A stretch of DNA of 64,000 nt from Gammaproteobacteria bacterium UBA2675 (GCA_002354805.1 DEMH01000010.1:165293-229292), one strand, 5' to 3'; positions 32,437-43,101 are shown, counted from the stretch's first letter. Notes: generated from the sequence alone by a model not told the origin. Program-made: numbers and translations.

Positions 32437-33780
32437 GTGAGTCAGGATACGAAGAATCAACAGTTGCGAATCGGTATCTGCGGACTGGGTACTGTCGGTG
32501 GTGGCACGTATCACTTGTTGCAGGCCAAGAGAAAGGAAATTACCCGCCGTGTTGGCATGGACCTTGATATTATCCACGTTGCAACTCGCAATCCTGATCC
32601 GTCATTAAAGAAAGACAACATCAAAGTCAGCAAGGACGTGTTTGATGTTGCTAAAAACCCCGACGTCGACATCGTTGTCGAGTTGATCGGTGGATTCGAA
32701 CCAGCGCTGGAACTGGTGCTTTACGCCATCGAGAATGGCAAACACGTGGTCACAGCCAACAAGGCACTGATCGCCGTGCACGGCAACACCATTTTTGAAG
32801 CCGCCCGCAAGAAGGGTGTGGTCGTTGCCTACGAAAGCGCCGTCGCCGGTGGTATACCCATCATTAAGGCGCTGCGTGAAGGTCTTGCCGCGAATTCCAT
32901 CCAGTGGCTGGCCGGTATCATCAACGGCACCAGCAACTTTATTCTCACTGAGATGGGAGAACGCAAGCGTGACTTCCCGGAAGTACTAAAAGAAGCCCAG
33001 CAGCTTGGCTATGCCGAAGCCGATCCGACCTTCGACATCGAAGGTATCGACGCCGCGCACAAGCTGGCCATTCTGGCCTCCAATGCCTTTGGTATCGCCC
33101 TGGAATTCGATCGCGTATTCACTGAGGGCATCAGCCATATCACCACTGCCGATATCGAGTACGCTGATGAGCTGGGTTACCGCATCAAGCACCTGGGCAT
33201 AACACGCATCACTGAGAGTGGTGTAGAGTTGCGCGTCCATCCAACCCTGATATCCCAGGATACCCTGATTGCCAATGTCAATGGCGTCATGAACGCTGTT
33301 GTGGTCAAGGGCGATTCCTCCGGCAGCACGCTTTACTACGGCGCCGGCGCCGGCGCCGAAGCCACTGCCTCATCGGTAGTGGCCGACATCATCGATATCG
33401 CACGTGCTTGGCGCGAGGAACGATCGAGTTCAGTGGTGCCGCCACTGGCCTTCAACAATCTGCGCAATGACCTGCGCATACTCGACATCAGCGAGATCGA
33501 GTCCGAATACTATCTGCGCATTCCTGCGCGCGACAAAGTGGGTGTGATGGCCAAAATATCCCAGGTGCTGACCAACTACGGTATCAATATCGAGGCAGTC
33601 ATCCAGAAAGAGCCACATGGCGAGGATGCCGAGAAGGGAATAGTGCCGGTTGTCATTCTGACCAGCCGCATCAAGGAAGAGGTGATGGACGTCGCCCAGG
33701 GTGTTATCGAAGGGCTGGATGAAGTGGGTGCTAAAATTATCCGCATCCGCGTAGAACAATTTGATGGCGAGAACAACTGA
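32437..33780 (+). CDS. hom: Homoserine dehydrogenase
   Basis: 447 residues from a GTG at 32437 with GAGG upstream. It reduces aspartate semialdehyde to homoserine for threonine and methionine. The NAD(P) site is IGICGLGTVGGGTYHLL, the catalytic domain has VTANKALIAVHG and GIINGTSNFILTEM and DPTFDIEGIDAAHKLAIL, and a C-terminal ACT domain (YYLRIPARDKVGVMAKISQVL) should allow feedback by threonine. Monofunctional type, as in Pseudomonas. Ends one base before thrC. The leader contains a terminator. Confidence 0.97.
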   Translation: MSQDTKNQQLRIGICGLGTVGGGTYHLLQAKRKEITRRVGMDLDIIHVATRNPDPSLKKDNIKVSKDVFDVAKNPDVDIVVELIGGFEPALELVLYAIENGKHVVTANKALIAVHGNTIFEAARKKGVVVAYESAVAGGIPIIKALREGLAANSIQWLAGIINGTSNFILTEMGERKRDFPEVLKEAQQLGYAEADPTFDIEGIDAAHKLAILASNAFGIALEFDRVFTEGISHITTADIEYADELGYRIKHLGITRITESGVELRVHPTLISQDTLIANVNGVMNAVVVKGDSSGSTLYYGAGAGAEATASSVVADIIDIARAWREERSSSVVPPLAFNNLRNDLRILDISEIESEYYLRIPARDKVGVMAKISQVLTNYGINIEAVIQKEPHGEDAEKGIVPVVILTSRIKEEVMDVAQGVIEGLDEVGAKIIRIRVEQFDGENN

Positions 33781-33781
33781 C

Positions 33782-35173
33782 ATGAAATACATCAGCACCC
33801 GCGGCAAGTCTCCCGCCTGCACTTTTGAACAAGTGCTGCTGACTGGTCTGGCACCTGATGGTGGACTCTATGTGCCGGAAACACTGCCAGTATTCAACCA
33901 TGAAGAAATCGCCTCCTGGGCTGGCCTGAGATATGACAAACTGGCTTTTAAAGTCATCAAACCCTTTGTTAATGGCGAGATACCCGACGACGTGCTGCAG
34001 GATATCATCGAGCAGAGTTATGCTGGTTTCTCCCACAAGGCGATTGCGCCACTGCGTATGCTGGGCGTCAATGAGTGGGTCCTGGAACTCTACTGCGGTC
34101 CGACGCTGGCCTTCAAGGATTTTGCCCTGCAATTACTGGGCAGACTGCTGGATCATGTGCTGACCCGCGACAACAAAAAAGTGGCCGTACTGGGCGCGAC
34201 CTCGGGTGATACCGGTTCCGCTGCACTGGAAGGCTGCCGCCACTGCGCCAATATCGATCTGTTCATTCTGCACCCGCATCAGCGCGTGTCAGAAGTGCAA
34301 CGCCGACAGATGACCACCATCCCTGGCGACAACGTGCACAATATTGCCGTCAAGGGCAATTTTGATGACTGTCAGCGCATCGTCAAGGCTGCCTTTGGCA
34401 ACCAGTCCTTCCTGCCCGACGGTCGTCAGCTGGTGGCGGTGAACTCCATCAACTGGGCGCGCATCATGGCGCAGATCGTCTATTACTTTTATGCCTCGCT
34501 GAATCTGGGTGGACCGCTGCGCCCGGTCTCTTTCTCGGTGCCAACTGGCAATTTCGGTGACATCTACGCGGGCTACCTGGCACGCCAGATGGGTCTGCCA
34601 GTCAATCAGCTGGTGATTGCCACCAACCGCAATGATATTCTGCACCGTCTGATCAGTGACAACGAATACTCGCTGGGCGAGCTGGAACATACGCTGTCCC
34701 CGAGTATGGACATCATGGTCTCAAGCAATTTCGAACGTTATCTGTTTGACCTGTTCGATCGGGATGCCGAGGCAGTCAGCGAGTTTGTCACCAGCCTGGG
34801 GAAAAAGCCGCAGCGTCTGGACGAGGCCAAATGGCAGAAAGCCCGCGAACTGTTCTCCAGCCTTGGCGTTGATGACCAGACGACCTGTCAGGTGATTGCC
34901 CAGGTGTTTGAGGAAACCGAATTCCTGATCGATCCGCATACCGCCATCGGTGTACATGCTGCGCGCGAGTGCAATCAGGATACGTCTGTCCCCATGATTA
35001 CACTGGCCACCGCACACCCGGTGAAGTTTGCCGAGGCGGTGGAAAAGGCGGGTCTGCAGACGCCGCAACTGCCAGCGCACATGCAGGACCTGTTTGAGCG
35101 TGATGAGCGTTACTCAGTGCTGGATAACGATATCAACGCGGTCACTCGGTTCATGCAGCAACACCTGGGCTGA
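33782..35173 (+). CDS. thrC: Threonine synthase
   Basis: 463 residues from the ATG at 33782, beginning MKYISTRGKSPACTFEQ. Converts O-phosphohomoserine to threonine with PLP. The PLP lysine is in GPTLAFKDFALQLLG, with ATSGDTGSAALEG and FSVPTGNFGDIYAGY as cofactor and substrate segments. Length fits the longer proteobacterial form (about 469 in Pseudomonas). Directly behind hom, thus a two-gene threonine operon with recJ 50 bases downstream. Confidence 0.97.
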   Translation: MKYISTRGKSPACTFEQVLLTGLAPDGGLYVPETLPVFNHEEIASWAGLRYDKLAFKVIKPFVNGEIPDDVLQDIIEQSYAGFSHKAIAPLRMLGVNEWVLELYCGPTLAFKDFALQLLGRLLDHVLTRDNKKVAVLGATSGDTGSAALEGCRHCANIDLFILHPHQRVSEVQRRQMTTIPGDNVHNIAVKGNFDDCQRIVKAAFGNQSFLPDGRQLVAVNSINWARIMAQIVYYFYASLNLGGPLRPVSFSVPTGNFGDIYAGYLARQMGLPVNQLVIATNRNDILHRLISDNEYSLGELEHTLSPSMDIMVSSNFERYLFDLFDRDAEAVSEFVTSLGKKPQRLDEAKWQKARELFSSLGVDDQTTCQVIAQVFEETEFLIDPHTAIGVHAARECNQDTSVPMITLATAHPVKFAEAVEKAGLQTPQLPAHMQDLFERDERYSVLDNDINAVTRFMQQHLG

Positions 35174-35223
35174 GCACAATTGCTCGGCCCCCCTGATCCC
35201 CGTTCCATGCATGTAAGGATTTC

Positions 35224-36951
35224 ATGATTATAGAAAGGCGTCAGGTACCCGCGGTGGCAGCCTTGCATGGCAAGGTGCCGCCTTTGCTTGAGCGAATCTA
35301 CGCATCGCGCCAGATTACCGATGCTGAGGAGCTGGAGTTAAAACTCTCCCGGTTGCTGCCACCAGACACTTTAAAAGGCATGCCCGAGGCGAGCCATCTG
35401 CTGTACCAGTTACTGCAGCGCCAGGGCAGGGTGCTGATTGTTTCGGATTTTGACGCCGATGGTGCCACCAGTTGCGCACTGGTAGTGCGCGCGCTGGGCA
35501 AAATGGGTTTTCAGCACGTCGATTACATTGTCCCCGATCGCTTTGCCTACGGTTACGGGCTGAGTCCCGAGATTGCCGAACTGGCTCTCGAGCGTCGACC
35601 TGATCTGGTGATTACCGTGGACAACGGCATCTCCAGTCTTGAAGGCGTTGAGCGCCTGAAGGCCAAGGGAATTGCCGTGCTGATTACCGATCATCACCTG
35701 CCCGGTGATGAACTCCCCGATGCTGATGCCATCGTCAATCCCAATCAGCCTGACTGCGGGTTTGCCAGCAAGGCGCTGGCTGGCGTCGGCGTGGCATTCT
35801 ATGTGATGCTGGGCCTGCGGGCCCTGCTGCGTCAGCAGGGCTGGTTTGACCGCGCGGGTATTCAAGAGCCCAATCTGGGAGAACTGCTGGATCTGGTGGC
35901 ATTGGGCACGGTGGCAGACCTGGTCCCACTGGATCGTAACAATCGAATTCTGGTCAACGAAGGCCTGCGTCGCATGCGCCAGGGGCGAGCCTGTCCCGGC
36001 ATTTATGCCTTGCTGTCGGTCGCCGGTCGCGCCACGCACTCATTGACAGCCTCCGACATGGGCTTTGCCGTGGCACCACGCCTGAACGCAGCTGGGCGCC
36101 TGGAAGACATGTCCATCGGTATTGCCTGCCTGCTCACTGACGATCCAGCAAGTGCGGAGCGCCATGCCCGCGAACTGGATCGCCTGAATCAGGAGCGTCG
36201 TCGTATCGAGGATGAAATGCGCGAGCAGGCCGACCAGGCCCTGCAGGAAATGCTCGGCGAGCTGGAACAGCGTGAACTGCCAGCCGCGCTGTGTCTGTAC
36301 GATGTAGGCTGGCACCCGGGAGTGGTCGGTATTCTCGCCTCACGACTGAAAGAACAATTACACCGACCGGTCTTCATTTTTGCCAAAGCCGATGAGCAGG
36401 AGCTCAAGGGCTCGGCCCGTTCGATTGAGGGGCTGCATATTCGTGACCTGCTGGCGGACATTGCGACACGCTATCCCGGCGTCATTACCCGATTTGGTGG
36501 TCACGCCATGGCCGCCGGACTGAGTCTGCCGCCCGAGCAGTTGCCGGCATTTCAGGATGCCCTGCAGCGCTGTGCCGAATCTGTGTTGAAAAGTGATTCC
36601 CTGCAGCGCCGCCTGCTGACCGACGGCGAATTACCGATCGAGGCGCACAACCTGGAATCAGCCCGGATGCTGCGTGATGCCGGGCCCTGGGGTCAGGGTT
36701 TCCCGGAGCCTGTGTTCGATGGCCGGTTTCGAGTGATCCAGCAGCGTCTGGTTGGCGAAAAGCATTTAAAAATGGTGCTGTCCGCTGACGGTGGAGTCAC
36801 CCTGATAGATGCCATTGCTTTTAATGTGGATACAGGCAAGTGGCCTGACGCCTCGATTCGAGAGGTGTCTGCGGTCTACCGGCTGGATGTAAATGAGTTT
36901 CGGGGAGTCAGCCAGGCGCAACTTCTTGTGTTGCATCTGGAACCCGTGTGA
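35224..36951 (+). CDS. recJ: Single-stranded-DNA-specific exonuclease RecJ
   Basis: 575 residues (E. coli 577). 5'-3' exonuclease used in recombination and mismatch repair. The DHH-family metal motifs are VSDFDADGATSCAL, LVITVDNGISS, VLITDHHLPGDELP and later HPGVVGILASRLKEQ; the DHHA1 part has ITRFGGHAMAAGLSLP. The C-terminal OB domain has GEKHLKMVLSADGG. Start ATG at 35224 with AAGGATTTC. The order thrC-recJ is found in other gammaproteobacteria. Confidence 0.96.
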   Translation: MIIERRQVPAVAALHGKVPPLLERIYASRQITDAEELELKLSRLLPPDTLKGMPEASHLLYQLLQRQGRVLIVSDFDADGATSCALVVRALGKMGFQHVDYIVPDRFAYGYGLSPEIAELALERRPDLVITVDNGISSLEGVERLKAKGIAVLITDHHLPGDELPDADAIVNPNQPDCGFASKALAGVGVAFYVMLGLRALLRQQGWFDRAGIQEPNLGELLDLVALGTVADLVPLDRNNRILVNEGLRRMRQGRACPGIYALLSVAGRATHSLTASDMGFAVAPRLNAAGRLEDMSIGIACLLTDDPASAERHARELDRLNQERRRIEDEMREQADQALQEMLGELEQRELPAALCLYDVGWHPGVVGILASRLKEQLHRPVFIFAKADEQELKGSARSIEGLHIRDLLADIATRYPGVITRFGGHAMAAGLSLPPEQLPAFQDALQRCAESVLKSDSLQRRLLTDGELPIEAHNLESARMLRDAGPWGQGFPEPVFDGRFRVIQQRLVGEKHLKMVLSADGGVTLIDAIAFNVDTGKWPDASIREVSAVYRLDVNEFRGVSQAQLLVLHLEPV

Positions 36952-37078
36952 AAAATGTTACTTTTTATCACAAAGGGGACTGCCATCCGCCTGACTTAGA
37001 CGCTACAATCGGGCCAGTCAAGAAATTGATATAAAAGAAAATATTGCTATATTCAAGCACTTGAGACGGGGAGCTGTG

Positions 37079-39253
37079 ATGCGACAGGGGTTGGTACAGA
37101 AGTTATTGCTGCTGATGCTGGCGGTCTTTTCCACAGTAGCGAGCGCGGAAGTATTCGTCGGTGAAGAGATCGAAGTTGAACTGGTCTCCGAGTCAGCCAA
37201 TGTAGTGCCCGGTGAGACTCTTTGGACCGCTGTGCGCCTGAAGCCCACTGAGGGCTGGCATACCTATTCAAAATGGCCGGGCGACAGCGGCGACGCCACC
37301 ATGATTCATGAATGGCAGCTGCCCGAAGGCGCCACAGCTGGCGATATTCACTGGCCTGTCCCCAGCTGGCTGCCGTTCCCCGGCACCGACCTGGTCACAT
37401 TCTCCTACAAGGAAGAAGTACTGCTGATGGTGCCCATTCAGGTACCTGCCGACTTGAGCGGTGAGCAGTTCAATGCCACTGCCCACGTAGAGTGGCAGGT
37501 GTGCGACCTGATCTGTCTGATCGGCGACGCTGAAATCAGCCTGACGCTGCCAGTTGATCGTGATGGCGAGCTGCAACCAGATCCCCGGTGGGCAGATGCC
37601 TTTGCCGAGACCCGCGAGCTGCTGCCGGTCGAAGACCACAAGCTGGACAGCATGTTTGCCATTGCCGGTGACCGTGTCAGCTTCTCAGTATCTTCCAATG
37701 AGCGCGAGTTCGACGACGTCGAAGAAGCCTGGTTCTTCCCGGAGCAGCGACGCATCCTGTCTCCTGGTCCCCTGCGTGACGTGACGGTTTACCCTGGCCT
37801 GGTGCAGATCACCCACGGGCAGCCACGTCGCATGCTCACCGACCTCACAGAAATAGCTGGCATGCTGGCCGTACAGCGCAGCAACGGCGACATTGATGGT
37901 TTTGTCGTCAACGCCACTGAATCAACGCCCGAAGGGCTGGCCGCGCTGGCTACAGTGGCTGCCGAACAATCAATGAACAATTCAGGTCCGGGCGCGGCGG
38001 CAGGCGATCAGAACCTGCTGCTGATTCTGGCCTTTGCACTGGCTGGCGGTGTCATCCTGAACCTGATGCCCTGTGTATTCCCGGTGTTGTCCCTGAAGGT
38101 GGTCAACCTGACTTCAAAAGCCGGCGCTTCATCAGGAACCCATCGCATGCACGGCGTTGTTTACGCAGCCGGCATTATCGTGTCATTCATGATTCTGGCC
38201 ACCATACTGCTGGCTCTGCGCGCCGGCGGGCAGGCCGTTGGCTGGGCCTTCCAGTTACAGTCGCCATGGTTTGTGGGTGCGCTCGCTCTGCTGTTTTTTG
38301 TCATCGGTCTAAATCTGTCAGGTGTATTTGAGTTTGGTACACGGCTGATGGGGCTGGGCAGCAACCTGGGCACCGGCAACGGTTACCGCTCCTCTTTCCT
38401 GACCGGCGTACTGGCCACTGTCGTCGCCAGCCCCTGCACAGCACCATTCATGGGCGCCGCGCTGGGCTTTGCACTGTCACAATCCTGGATCGTCGCAATG
38501 CTGGTATTCGGCTTCCTGGGTCTGGGTATGGCACTGCCGTTCCTGATCCTGACCTTTGTGCCCGGCCTGATGAAACGCATGCCCAAACCTGGTCCCTGGA
38601 TGGAAACCTTCAAGCAGTTCATGGCCTTCCCGATGTACGCCGCTGCACTGTGGTTGCTGTGGGTGCTGGGTCTGCAGGTGGGTGTTGATGGCATGACCGC
38701 CGTCGCATCTGCTGGCCTGATGGTTGCTCTGGCTGTCTGGCTGCTGCAGAAATCGGCAGGACACAGCGGCGCTAAAACACTGGTGGGTCGCGTTGCTGGT
38801 GTTGTGTTGATCATCGGCGGCCTGTCCTTCCTGTGGACACCCATGCTGGTGCCAGGTAATGGTGCGGGTGGTGACACCGGCATCGACATGACTGGCGAAG
38901 ACTACATGGCCGAGTTCGAGCCATTTGCCAGCGCCCGCATCGACGAGCTGCGTGCGCAGGGCAAGCCGGTTTTGCTGAACATGACGGCCGCGTGGTGTAT
39001 CACCTGTCTGGCCAATGAGCGCACAACCCTGAGCACCCAGCGTGTTCAGCAGGCGCTGGTCGACAATGGCGTCACCTACATGAAGGGCGACTGGACCAAT
39101 CAGGATCCAGAGATCACCAAAGTGCTGGATGCCTTCAATCGACCCAGCGTCCCGTTGTATATTCTGTATCCTGGCGACCCGGCCCTGGAGCCGGTGATAT
39201 TGCCGCAACTGCTGACACCTTCGATTGTCATCGACGCTGTTGCCAGTTTATGA
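37079..39253 (+). CDS. DsbD/ScsB-type protein-disulfide reductase
   Basis: 724 residues from the ATG at 37079 (GGGGAG upstream; signal peptide LLLLMLAVFSTVASA). N-terminal periplasmic part with VEWQVCDLICLIGDAEI, a Cys pair placed as in ScsB-like alpha domains; a membrane domain of eight helices from about residue 315 with LMPCVFPVLSLKVVNL and VASPCTAPFMGAALGFA, each with a redox Cys; and a C-terminal thioredoxin fold with TAAWCITCLANERTTL. It passes electrons from cytoplasmic thioredoxin to periplasmic acceptors, possibly DsbC encoded 5.5 kb upstream. The long N-terminal part makes ScsB more likely than classic DsbD. Confidence 0.88.
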   Translation: MRQGLVQKLLLLMLAVFSTVASAEVFVGEEIEVELVSESANVVPGETLWTAVRLKPTEGWHTYSKWPGDSGDATMIHEWQLPEGATAGDIHWPVPSWLPFPGTDLVTFSYKEEVLLMVPIQVPADLSGEQFNATAHVEWQVCDLICLIGDAEISLTLPVDRDGELQPDPRWADAFAETRELLPVEDHKLDSMFAIAGDRVSFSVSSNEREFDDVEEAWFFPEQRRILSPGPLRDVTVYPGLVQITHGQPRRMLTDLTEIAGMLAVQRSNGDIDGFVVNATESTPEGLAALATVAAEQSMNNSGPGAAAGDQNLLLILAFALAGGVILNLMPCVFPVLSLKVVNLTSKAGASSGTHRMHGVVYAAGIIVSFMILATILLALRAGGQAVGWAFQLQSPWFVGALALLFFVIGLNLSGVFEFGTRLMGLGSNLGTGNGYRSSFLTGVLATVVASPCTAPFMGAALGFALSQSWIVAMLVFGFLGLGMALPFLILTFVPGLMKRMPKPGPWMETFKQFMAFPMYAAALWLLWVLGLQVGVDGMTAVASAGLMVALAVWLLQKSAGHSGAKTLVGRVAGVVLIIGGLSFLWTPMLVPGNGAGGDTGIDMTGEDYMAEFEPFASARIDELRAQGKPVLLNMTAAWCITCLANERTTLSTQRVQQALVDNGVTYMKGDWTNQDPEITKVLDAFNRPSVPLYILYPGDPALEPVILPQLLTPSIVIDAVASL

Positions 39254-39322
39254 TCCAGCACCCTGCACGACGGACACGTAGCAGGATAGCTTAATCGTTT
39301 GTCTGCGTGCCGGGAGCGCGGA

Positions 39323-40411
39323 ATGAGTGTCAGGCAACAAACACCGCTGGTGAACTTTGCACTGAGTGCCCTGATAGTGGCGCTCAGCATCTATCTGCTG
39401 GTGGTGGGGCAACAGCTGTTCCTGCCACTGGTCATCGCTATCGTCTTCTGGTTTCTGATAAATTTTGTTGCCAATCTGGTGGCACGTATCCCTGTTGGGC
39501 GCTGGCATATTCCGCGCCCACTGTGTTTTCTGGCAGCCATACTGATCTGGGTGACCGTCGTTACCGTCATAGTCCAGTTTGTCAGTGGCAGTCTGAATGA
39601 CCTGGGCAGCGTGGCGCGCGTTTACGAAGCCAATCTGCGTGACTACTGGCAGTCATTACCGTTTACTGCACAGTTTCCGGCCGGCGGATTCACCCAGGTA
39701 GTGACTGAATGGCTGGACATCTCTTCCATGGTCACAGCACTGGCACTGACATTCACAGGGCTGGCAGCCGACAGCATTCTGATCGTGATTTATGTTGGTT
39801 TCCTGCTGCTGGAGCAGGGTAATTTTAACAACAAACTGTCTGCGCTTATTGGTGACCCTGCGCGTGAACGGCGTGTGCGACGGATTATCAACAAGGTGCG
39901 TGGTGATATTCAGAAGTACATGACCATCAAGATGCTGACCAGTGCTATTACCGGTACGCTTGGTTACATCATACTGCGTGTGCTGGGTGTCAATTTTCCG
40001 GAAGTCTGGGGCACATTGATCTTTCTGCTGAATTTCATTCCCACAGTCGGCTCTATCATCGCCACAATTTTCCCTGCCATGATCGCACTGGCGCAGTCGA
40101 CCGATGATGGCCTGTATCTTGCCGTGCTGGTACTGATGATGATCGGCGCGCTGCAGGTCACGATCGGCAACATCATTGAACCACGTCTGATGGGAACCTC
40201 ACTGAACCTCAGTCCGATCGTGATACTCTTCAACCTCGCGCTGTGGGGATACATCTGGGGTATTGCCGGTATGTTCCTGTGTGTGCCGTTTTTGATTATC
40301 ACAACAATCGTTTTATCGCATTTTCCTAAAACGCGACCGATTGCTATCCTGTTGTCCAGCAACGGCCAGATAGATCTGCCGGTCGATCAGGACACCCCCG
40401 CACAATCCTAG
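39323..40411 (+). CDS. AI-2E family membrane protein (TqsA/PerM-like)
   Basis: 362 residues from the ATG at 39323 with GGGAG six bases before. Eight hydrophobic helices; the family segment GVNFPEVWGTLIFLLNFIPTVGSIIATIFPAMIAL and NIIEPRLMGTSLNLSPIVILFNLALWGYIWGIAGMFLCVPF are both clear. Members have been linked to AI-2 export, Na+/H+ antiport and permease-like roles, and the substrate here is unknown. Starts 69 bases after the DsbD-like gene. Confidence 0.9.
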   Translation: MSVRQQTPLVNFALSALIVALSIYLLVVGQQLFLPLVIAIVFWFLINFVANLVARIPVGRWHIPRPLCFLAAILIWVTVVTVIVQFVSGSLNDLGSVARVYEANLRDYWQSLPFTAQFPAGGFTQVVTEWLDISSMVTALALTFTGLAADSILIVIYVGFLLLEQGNFNNKLSALIGDPARERRVRRIINKVRGDIQKYMTIKMLTSAITGTLGYIILRVLGVNFPEVWGTLIFLLNFIPTVGSIIATIFPAMIALAQSTDDGLYLAVLVLMMIGALQVTIGNIIEPRLMGTSLNLSPIVILFNLALWGYIWGIAGMFLCVPFLIITTIVLSHFPKTRPIAILLSSNGQIDLPVDQDTPAQS

Positions 40412-40441
40412 TGTCCTGACGACAGGACAATTACATCGGCG

Positions 40442-40447
40442 TATAAT
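40442..40447 (+). promoter_or_regulatory. -10 box of the likely alaS promoter
   Basis: Perfect TATAAT 45 bases before the alaS start; no convincing -35 at 16-18 bases. Weak evidence apart from the -10 match and position. Confidence 0.4.
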
Positions 40448-40491
40448 CTGCCGCCAACAAACAGCGCCACCATTCAATATTGGACAGTTAG

Positions 40492-43101
40492 ATGAAAAGT
40501 AATGATATTCGCCAGTCGTTCCTGAACTATTTCAAGTCGAAAGGGCATGAGATTGTCCCCAGCAGTTCGCTGGTACCGGGCAACGACCCGACACTGTTGT
40601 TCACCAACGCCGGCATGGTGCAGTTCAAGGATCTGTTCCTGGGCTCCGAAGTGCGCAGCTATACGCGCGCCGTCAGTTCGCAGCGCTGTGTGCGCGCCGG
40701 TGGCAAACACAACGATCTGGAAAACGTCGGGTATACCGCGCGTCACCACACCTTTTTTGAGATGCTGGGCAACTTCAGTTTTGGTGATTACTTCAAGGAA
40801 GACGCCATCCGTTATGCCTGGGAATTTTTGACTGAATCATTGCAGCTGCCGCGCGACAAATTGTGGGTGACCGTGTTCCAGGATGACGACGAGGCCGCCG
40901 AAATCTGGACCAGCAAAATTGGTGTTCCGGCCGATCGCGTGGTTCGTCTGGGCGAAGCCTCAAACTTCTGGCAGATGGGCGACACCGGCCCCTGCGGGCC
41001 CTGTTCCGAAATATTCTATGACCACGGTCCGGAAGTCGCTGGTGGGCCACCCGGCAGCCCGGACGAAGACGGCGACCGCTACATTGAAATCTGGAATCTG
41101 GTATTCATGCAGTTCGACCGCCAGCCCAGCGGCGAGCTGGTGCCACTGCCCAAGCCCTCCGTGGATACCGGCATGGGTCTGGAACGTCTGGCTGCGGTGC
41201 TGCAGCACGTGCACAGCAACTATGAGATCGACCTGTTCCAGAATCTGCTGAAGGCAGCCGCAGAGATCACCGGCGTGGCGGACACCACCAATACCTCATT
41301 GCGGGTGATTGCCGACCACATTCGCTCCTGCGCCTTCCTGGTGCTTGATGGGGTGACGCCTTCCAATGAAGGTCGGGGTTACGTATTGCGCCGCATCATT
41401 CGCCGTGCTGTCCGTCACGGCTATCAGCTGGGTGTCAAAGACGTGTTTTTCTTCCGTCTGGTCGCTGCACTGGTAACCGAGATGGGCGAGGCCTATCCGG
41501 CACTGGAAAAAGATCAGGCGCGCGTGGAACGCGTCCTGCGTGAAGAAGAGCAACAGTTTGCCCGTACTCTGGAAAACGGCATGCAGATTCTGGAGCAGGC
41601 CATCTCCCAGCTGAAAGGCGAGGTGCTGCCCGGCGACACCGTATTCCGTCTTTACGATACCTATGGGTTCCCGGTCGACCTGACCGCGGACGTGGCACGC
41701 GAGCACAATCTGACACTGGACATGGCGGGCTTTGAGCAGGCCATGGAAGGACAGCGTCAGCAGGCACGTGCCGCCAGCCAGTTTAACGCTGTGGAAAAAC
41801 TGAGCATCGAAGGCGCTGCTGCCACCGAATTTGTGGGATACGACACCCTGCGTGAGGACGCCCGCGTGCTGGCCATCTATCAGGATGGCAAAGCGGTGCA
41901 GAATCTGATCGGAACTACCGAAGCTGTCGTATTGCTCGACGTCAGCCCGTTCTATGGTGAGTCCGGTGGCCAGGCAGGTGACCGCGGCGCTCTGGAAGTG
42001 CGACAGAACGGCGCCATCAGCGCGCTGTTTGATGTGCAGGATACCCAGAAGCAGGGCGAACATGTACTGCACAAAGGCACCCTGCGCCAGGGTCGTCTGT
42101 CAGTAGGAGATAGCCTGACGGCTGCCGTCGAAGAGCAGAATCGACACGCCACCATGCTTAACCACTCGGCGACACACCTGTTGCACGCTGCCTTGCGGAC
42201 AGTGCTGGGCGACCATGTGACACAGAAGGGCTCGCTGGTGACGGCAGATCGCCTGCGCTTCGACTTCTCGCACAACAGCCCACTGACAGCAGAGGAAGTG
42301 TCAAAGATTGAACGACTGGTCAATGTGGAAATACTGCGTAACCAGCCAGTTCATAAAGAAGTCATGAGCATGGACCAGGCGATGGAGAAAGGAGCGCTGG
42401 CCCTGTTTGGCGAAAAGTACGGCGACAAGGTCAGAGTGGTCACCATGGGTGATTTTTCGACTGAACTGTGTGGCGGCACGCACGTTGAACGTACCGGTGA
42501 CATCGGTCTGTTCAAACTGGTTGCCGAAAGCGGCATTGCTGCGGGTGTACGCCGGGTTGAGGCCGTCACTGGGCTCGGCGCGCTGCAATACGTCGAACGC
42601 GAAGAGCAGGTATTGCGGCAGGTCTGTGAAACCCTGCGCAGCAGCGCCGATGGCGTTGCCGAGCGTGTTCAGCAGGTCGTCGCCAATCTGCGCAGCACCG
42701 AAAAAGAACTGGAGCAGCTCAAAGGCAAGCTGGCCAGTGCGGCTGGCAGTGACATTGCTTCCAGTGCCGTTGAGGTTAATGGCATCAAGGTGCTGGCTCA
42801 GCAGGTTGAGGGTTTCGACAGCAAGGCGCTGCGTGAGACCGTCGACAAGCTGAAGAACAAGCTGGGCAGCGCAGTGGTTGTGCTGGGCTGTGCCGACGGT
42901 GGCAAAGTGGCCCTGGTCGCTGGCGTCACCCAGGACCTGACCGACCGCATCAAAGCCGGCGATATCGTAAACTCGGTAGCTCAGCAGGTGGGTGGTAAAG
43001 GTGGTGGTCGCGCCGACATGGCGATGGCTGGCGGCAGCGATGCAGCAGCTCTGCCCGCGGCACTGGCGTCTGTGATTGAAACTGTGAAGCAGATCACATG
43101 A
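40492..43101 (+). CDS. alaS: Alanine--tRNA ligase
   Basis: 869 residues (E. coli 876). Class II catalytic core begins IRQSFLNYFKSKGHEIVPSSSLVP with motif 2 region RAVSSQRCVRAGGKHNDLENVG and GDTGPCGPCSEIFYD. The editing domain has HSATHLLHAALRTVLG and CGGTHVERTGDIG zinc-site motifs, and the C-Ala domain ends GGKGGGRADMAMAGG. Followed by lysC, csrA and tRNA-Ser, a conserved gammaproteobacterial order. Confidence 0.98.
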   Translation: MKSNDIRQSFLNYFKSKGHEIVPSSSLVPGNDPTLLFTNAGMVQFKDLFLGSEVRSYTRAVSSQRCVRAGGKHNDLENVGYTARHHTFFEMLGNFSFGDYFKEDAIRYAWEFLTESLQLPRDKLWVTVFQDDDEAAEIWTSKIGVPADRVVRLGEASNFWQMGDTGPCGPCSEIFYDHGPEVAGGPPGSPDEDGDRYIEIWNLVFMQFDRQPSGELVPLPKPSVDTGMGLERLAAVLQHVHSNYEIDLFQNLLKAAAEITGVADTTNTSLRVIADHIRSCAFLVLDGVTPSNEGRGYVLRRIIRRAVRHGYQLGVKDVFFFRLVAALVTEMGEAYPALEKDQARVERVLREEEQQFARTLENGMQILEQAISQLKGEVLPGDTVFRLYDTYGFPVDLTADVAREHNLTLDMAGFEQAMEGQRQQARAASQFNAVEKLSIEGAAATEFVGYDTLREDARVLAIYQDGKAVQNLIGTTEAVVLLDVSPFYGESGGQAGDRGALEVRQNGAISALFDVQDTQKQGEHVLHKGTLRQGRLSVGDSLTAAVEEQNRHATMLNHSATHLLHAALRTVLGDHVTQKGSLVTADRLRFDFSHNSPLTAEEVSKIERLVNVEILRNQPVHKEVMSMDQAMEKGALALFGEKYGDKVRVVTMGDFSTELCGGTHVERTGDIGLFKLVAESGIAAGVRRVEAVTGLGALQYVEREEQVLRQVCETLRSSADGVAERVQQVVANLRSTEKELEQLKGKLASAAGSDIASSAVEVNGIKVLAQQVEGFDSKALRETVDKLKNKLGSAVVVLGCADGGKVALVAGVTQDLTDRIKAGDIVNSVAQQVGGKGGGRADMAMAGGSDAAALPAALASVIETVKQIT